NCBI GenBank assembly: GCA_036381175.1
Contig: DASVDI010000012.1
Location: forward strand, 1-23,603
Direction: 5' to 3'
DNA length: 23,603 bases
DNA from: JAJUFS01 sp036381175
GTDB taxonomy: Bacteria > Pseudomonadota > Gammaproteobacteria > Natronospirales > JAJUFS01
Positions 22,082 to 23,603 of this stretch are shown piece by piece (the stretch's first letter is position 1; every line of letters starts with the position of its first letter). A model generated the notes under the pieces. That model searched no databases. It had not been told where the DNA came from and saw only the letters and a program-made list of their open reading frames with translations. Position numbers and translations under genes: made by a program.

Positions 22082-22965
22082 GCCTTCACGACCTCCACAT
22101 CTGCGATCTTCCCTTTCCTGATCTTCGCAACCAGGTATCCCGTGGGTTGCGGGGCCATCACGGCAAACCGCGCATAGTGGGCGTACTGCATGAAAGATCC
22201 CGTGCGGCAAAACCACGTGCCAGACCAGTGCTCGAATCCGTCCTCGTCGAATTCCATTGCACCTGCTTGTTCGGCAAAGAGTTGATGGTTATGCCCGAGG
22301 TGATAGAGGTCACAACCGGGAAAGATGTTACGCAGCCGCTCAACTTCCAGCAGGCCGTTCTTGCCGCCTGACTTGCCATGACCGCCCGCGATCTTGATAA
22401 CACCGGAGGGAGTCTTGTACTGGACGACCGTGGGCACCGTGGAGTAGTTCGCGCCGAGGGTATAGGCGAGTATCAGGTCCGGATCGACGTGGACGTGTGA
22501 CAGCCTTGCCCTGCCGTGGTTGCCGGAATAGATCAGGTCGATGCGGTTCGCGCATTTCTGTAGCGCATCGGATGTGCGGATGATCTGTTCGTCGGGATAG
22601 CACGTCGATTCCCGCCCGCCGTCATGGTGCAGCGGGGGTGTCATTTCCATCTGATCGCCGCCGATAATCATCCGAGCCGAGCGTGTATCTTGGAGCCGCC
22701 CGATCATCGAATGCAGTCCCTTGTAGTCGCAGACGTTCGAGCCGCAATGCCAGTCCGAGGTCAGGAACAAGTCGAAGTTATCGGGAGCCGAGACGACGAC
22801 ACCGCGGCCTAGAGGGACTGTTACGGCCTTGTCCGCCTGCTTGATGTCCAGCGGTTCCTTGACCTTCCCGTGTACGCCGCAAAGGTAGCTGCGTTTCTTC
22901 TGGCTGTATTTGAGTTTGCCGCGACACTTCGGGCAGCGGAGGGATGCGGAGACGGGATCGGTCAT
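22078..22965 (-). CDS. Calcineurin-like metallophosphoesterase with N-terminal zinc ribbon
   Basis: A 295-residue protein. The N-terminus has CPKC at 11-14 and a later C29 (YLCGVHG), resembling a treble or ribbon zinc site. The metallophosphoesterase core follows with D71 and H73 (SDWHCGS), D104 (GGDQME), N149-H150 (SGNHGR), H196 (GGHGKS) and H225/H227 (LGHNHQ): the complete two-metal set. Likely a nuclease or phosphodiesterase; similar proteins are common in phage genomes, but the substrate is unknown. The ATG overlaps the upstream HslV-like stop by 4 bp. Confidence 0.87.
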   Translation of the reverse strand: MTDPVSASLRCPKCRGKLKYSQKKRSYLCGVHGKVKEPLDIKQADKAVTVPLGRGVVVSAPDNFDLFLTSDWHCGSNVCDYKGLHSMIGRLQDTRSARMIIGGDQMEMTPPLHHDGGRESTCYPDEQIIRTSDALQKCANRIDLIYSGNHGRARLSHVHVDPDLILAYTLGANYSTVPTVVQYKTPSGVIKIAGGHGKSGGKNGLLEVERLRNIFPGCDLYHLGHNHQLFAEQAGAMEFDEDGFEHWSGTWFCRTGSFMQYAHYARFAVMAPQPTGYLVAKIRKGKIADVEVVKA

Positions 22966-23402
22966 TTCAGCACCGCCTTTTTGATCGCTCCTCCGGTGTA
23001 CGGATCGAGCGTCTTGGCAACCTTCACGGCTTCCATCGCGTCGGCTCCCATCGCCATTGCGCCCATTGCGAAATCACAGCCGGAGCCAACGGCATAGAAC
23101 TCGACAAGGACCGGAACGCGAGTCAGCTTGCCGTCCCACAGGAACAGTCCTTCCTCGCAAAGCTCCAAGGCTCCAAAGCTGTCATCGTCGGATAGCGCAC
23201 TCGGCGGGTTTCGTTCGGCCTCCACCCAATCCCTGCGGTCCTGTTTGAGCCATTCGAGAAAGAGGTAGGCGGAAGTCAGGGAGCCCTCGATGCCGAAATA
23301 CGAATCTCCAATCTTGTGAATCTTCTGGCAGCGTTGCTTGAATGAGGATGTCCCTTGCGAGTCAGCGGCGAGAACACCGGAGCGGTAGGCGATAGTTGTC
23401 AT
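22962..23402 (-). CDS. HslV/proteasome-like N-terminal threonine hydrolase (phage type)
   Basis: A 146-residue Ntn-hydrolase-fold protein. The start MTTIAYRSGVLAADSQ matches the HslV N-terminus, where removal of Met leaves a catalytic threonine; D14 and K27 (KIHKIG) fall where HslV has its Asp17 and Lys33. Later, FYAVGSGCDFAMGAMAMGAD matches the HslV GSGGNFALAAA segment. It is shorter than E. coli HslV (about 176 residues), and no HslU-type ATPase is in the window. Protease activity is inferred from fold and residues. The ATG at 23402 was chosen because it places the threonine at position 2 and overlaps the preceding stop as ATGA. Confidence 0.82.
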   Translation of the reverse strand: MTTIAYRSGVLAADSQGTSSFKQRCQKIHKIGDSYFGIEGSLTSAYLFLEWLKQDRRDWVEAERNPPSALSDDDSFGALELCEEGLFLWDGKLTRVPVLVEFYAVGSGCDFAMGAMAMGADAMEAVKVAKTLDPYTGGAIKKAVLK

Positions 23403-23603
23403 TCGATCCAGTCCGCTAACCGTTCTTGCTTCGCCTTGCACAAGAAGTATTCGCGCTGGCTCGCATTCACGGCGGTAATCAAGGTCATCATGGCCTTGCC
23501 CACCGGCATCTGCGGAAGGTCACTCGGGATCGTCGGGAGGGTGTCCGGACAGCGTGCCATCGCCTGTACCGGAATCTGTCGCGGCGCTTCTTTGACGGCC
23601 ACG
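23399..23603 (-). CDS. Unidentified small phage-region protein, cut by window edge
   Basis: The visible 67 residues contain a proline-rich stretch (CPDTLPTIPSDLPQMPVG) and a helical C-terminus (NASQREYFLCKAKQERLADW). A Pro-rich segment followed by a Cys-containing tail faintly recalls phage Rz/Rz1 spanin-type lysis proteins, but the match is weak and no signal or lipobox is visible. A GTG at 23602 could be the start, or the frame may continue past the edge. Its stop overlaps the HslV-like start. Confidence 0.55.
   Translation of the reverse strand, partial: VAVKEAPRQIPVQAMARCPDTLPTIPSDLPQMPVGKAMMTLITAVNASQREYFLCKAKQERLADWIE

Overview
The window looks like the chromosome of a gammaproteobacterium, ending on the right in an integrated phage-like element. 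The host assignment rests on gene content and order: orn next to rsgA, dnaX-ybaB-recR, dapA divergent from a gcvR-like gene and bcp, bepA, and a complete mla phospholipid-transport set. I cannot name the genus from sequence alone. There are no insertion sequences, no rRNA and no CRISPR array.

Layout. 1-2256 (minus): a chain of orn, a PLP-dependent threonine/serine dehydratase and the start of a secreted beta-propeller-like protein, joined by 4-bp stop/start overlaps. 2378-4521 (plus): a membrane M48 (Ste24-type) protease and rsgA. 4521-4672: an inverted-repeat element filling the gap between convergent genes. 4673-7601 (minus): dnaX, ybaB, recR and a HIT hydrolase. 7602-8405: an RNA and repeat zone with a ~100-bp palindromic repeat, the 4.5S SRP RNA gene, tRNA-like debris and tRNA-Ser(GGA). 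8406-9615 (minus): dapA and a small lipoprotein. 9793-12292 (plus): a gcvR-like gene that appears to start at CTG, bcp, and a PIN-PhoH ATPase. 12440-13807: a FadL-type outer-membrane channel with operator-like dyads upstream and a strong terminator. 13954-16406 (plus): bepA and mlaA. 16397-19459 (minus): mlaFEDCB. 19582-20601 (minus): class I fructose-bisphosphate aldolase.

The right end changes character at 20751-20795, where only the 3' half of a tRNA-Lys(UUU) gene remains, cut at the anticodon loop. This is the expected footprint of a tRNA-targeting integrative element. Beyond it lie small plus-strand genes, including a MESH1/SpoT-like HD hydrolase, facing a tightly overlapped minus-strand cluster: an unidentified small protein, an HslV-like threonine hydrolase, a zinc-ribbon metallophosphoesterase and a DUF3310 protein. 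That content is phage-like. No integrase or structural gene is inside the window.

How the host genes work together: bepA, mlaA and mlaFEDCB all maintain the outer membrane (protein quality control and retrograde phospholipid transport). The fadL-like gene brings hydrophobic substrates across the same membrane. dnaX, ybaB and recR form a replication/repair group, and orn and rsgA serve RNA turnover and ribosome assembly. The most distinctive material is the element at the right end, with a candidate alarmone hydrolase and an unpaired HslV-like hydrolase, plus the unusual tRNA/SRP/repeat zone at 7.6-8.3 kb.
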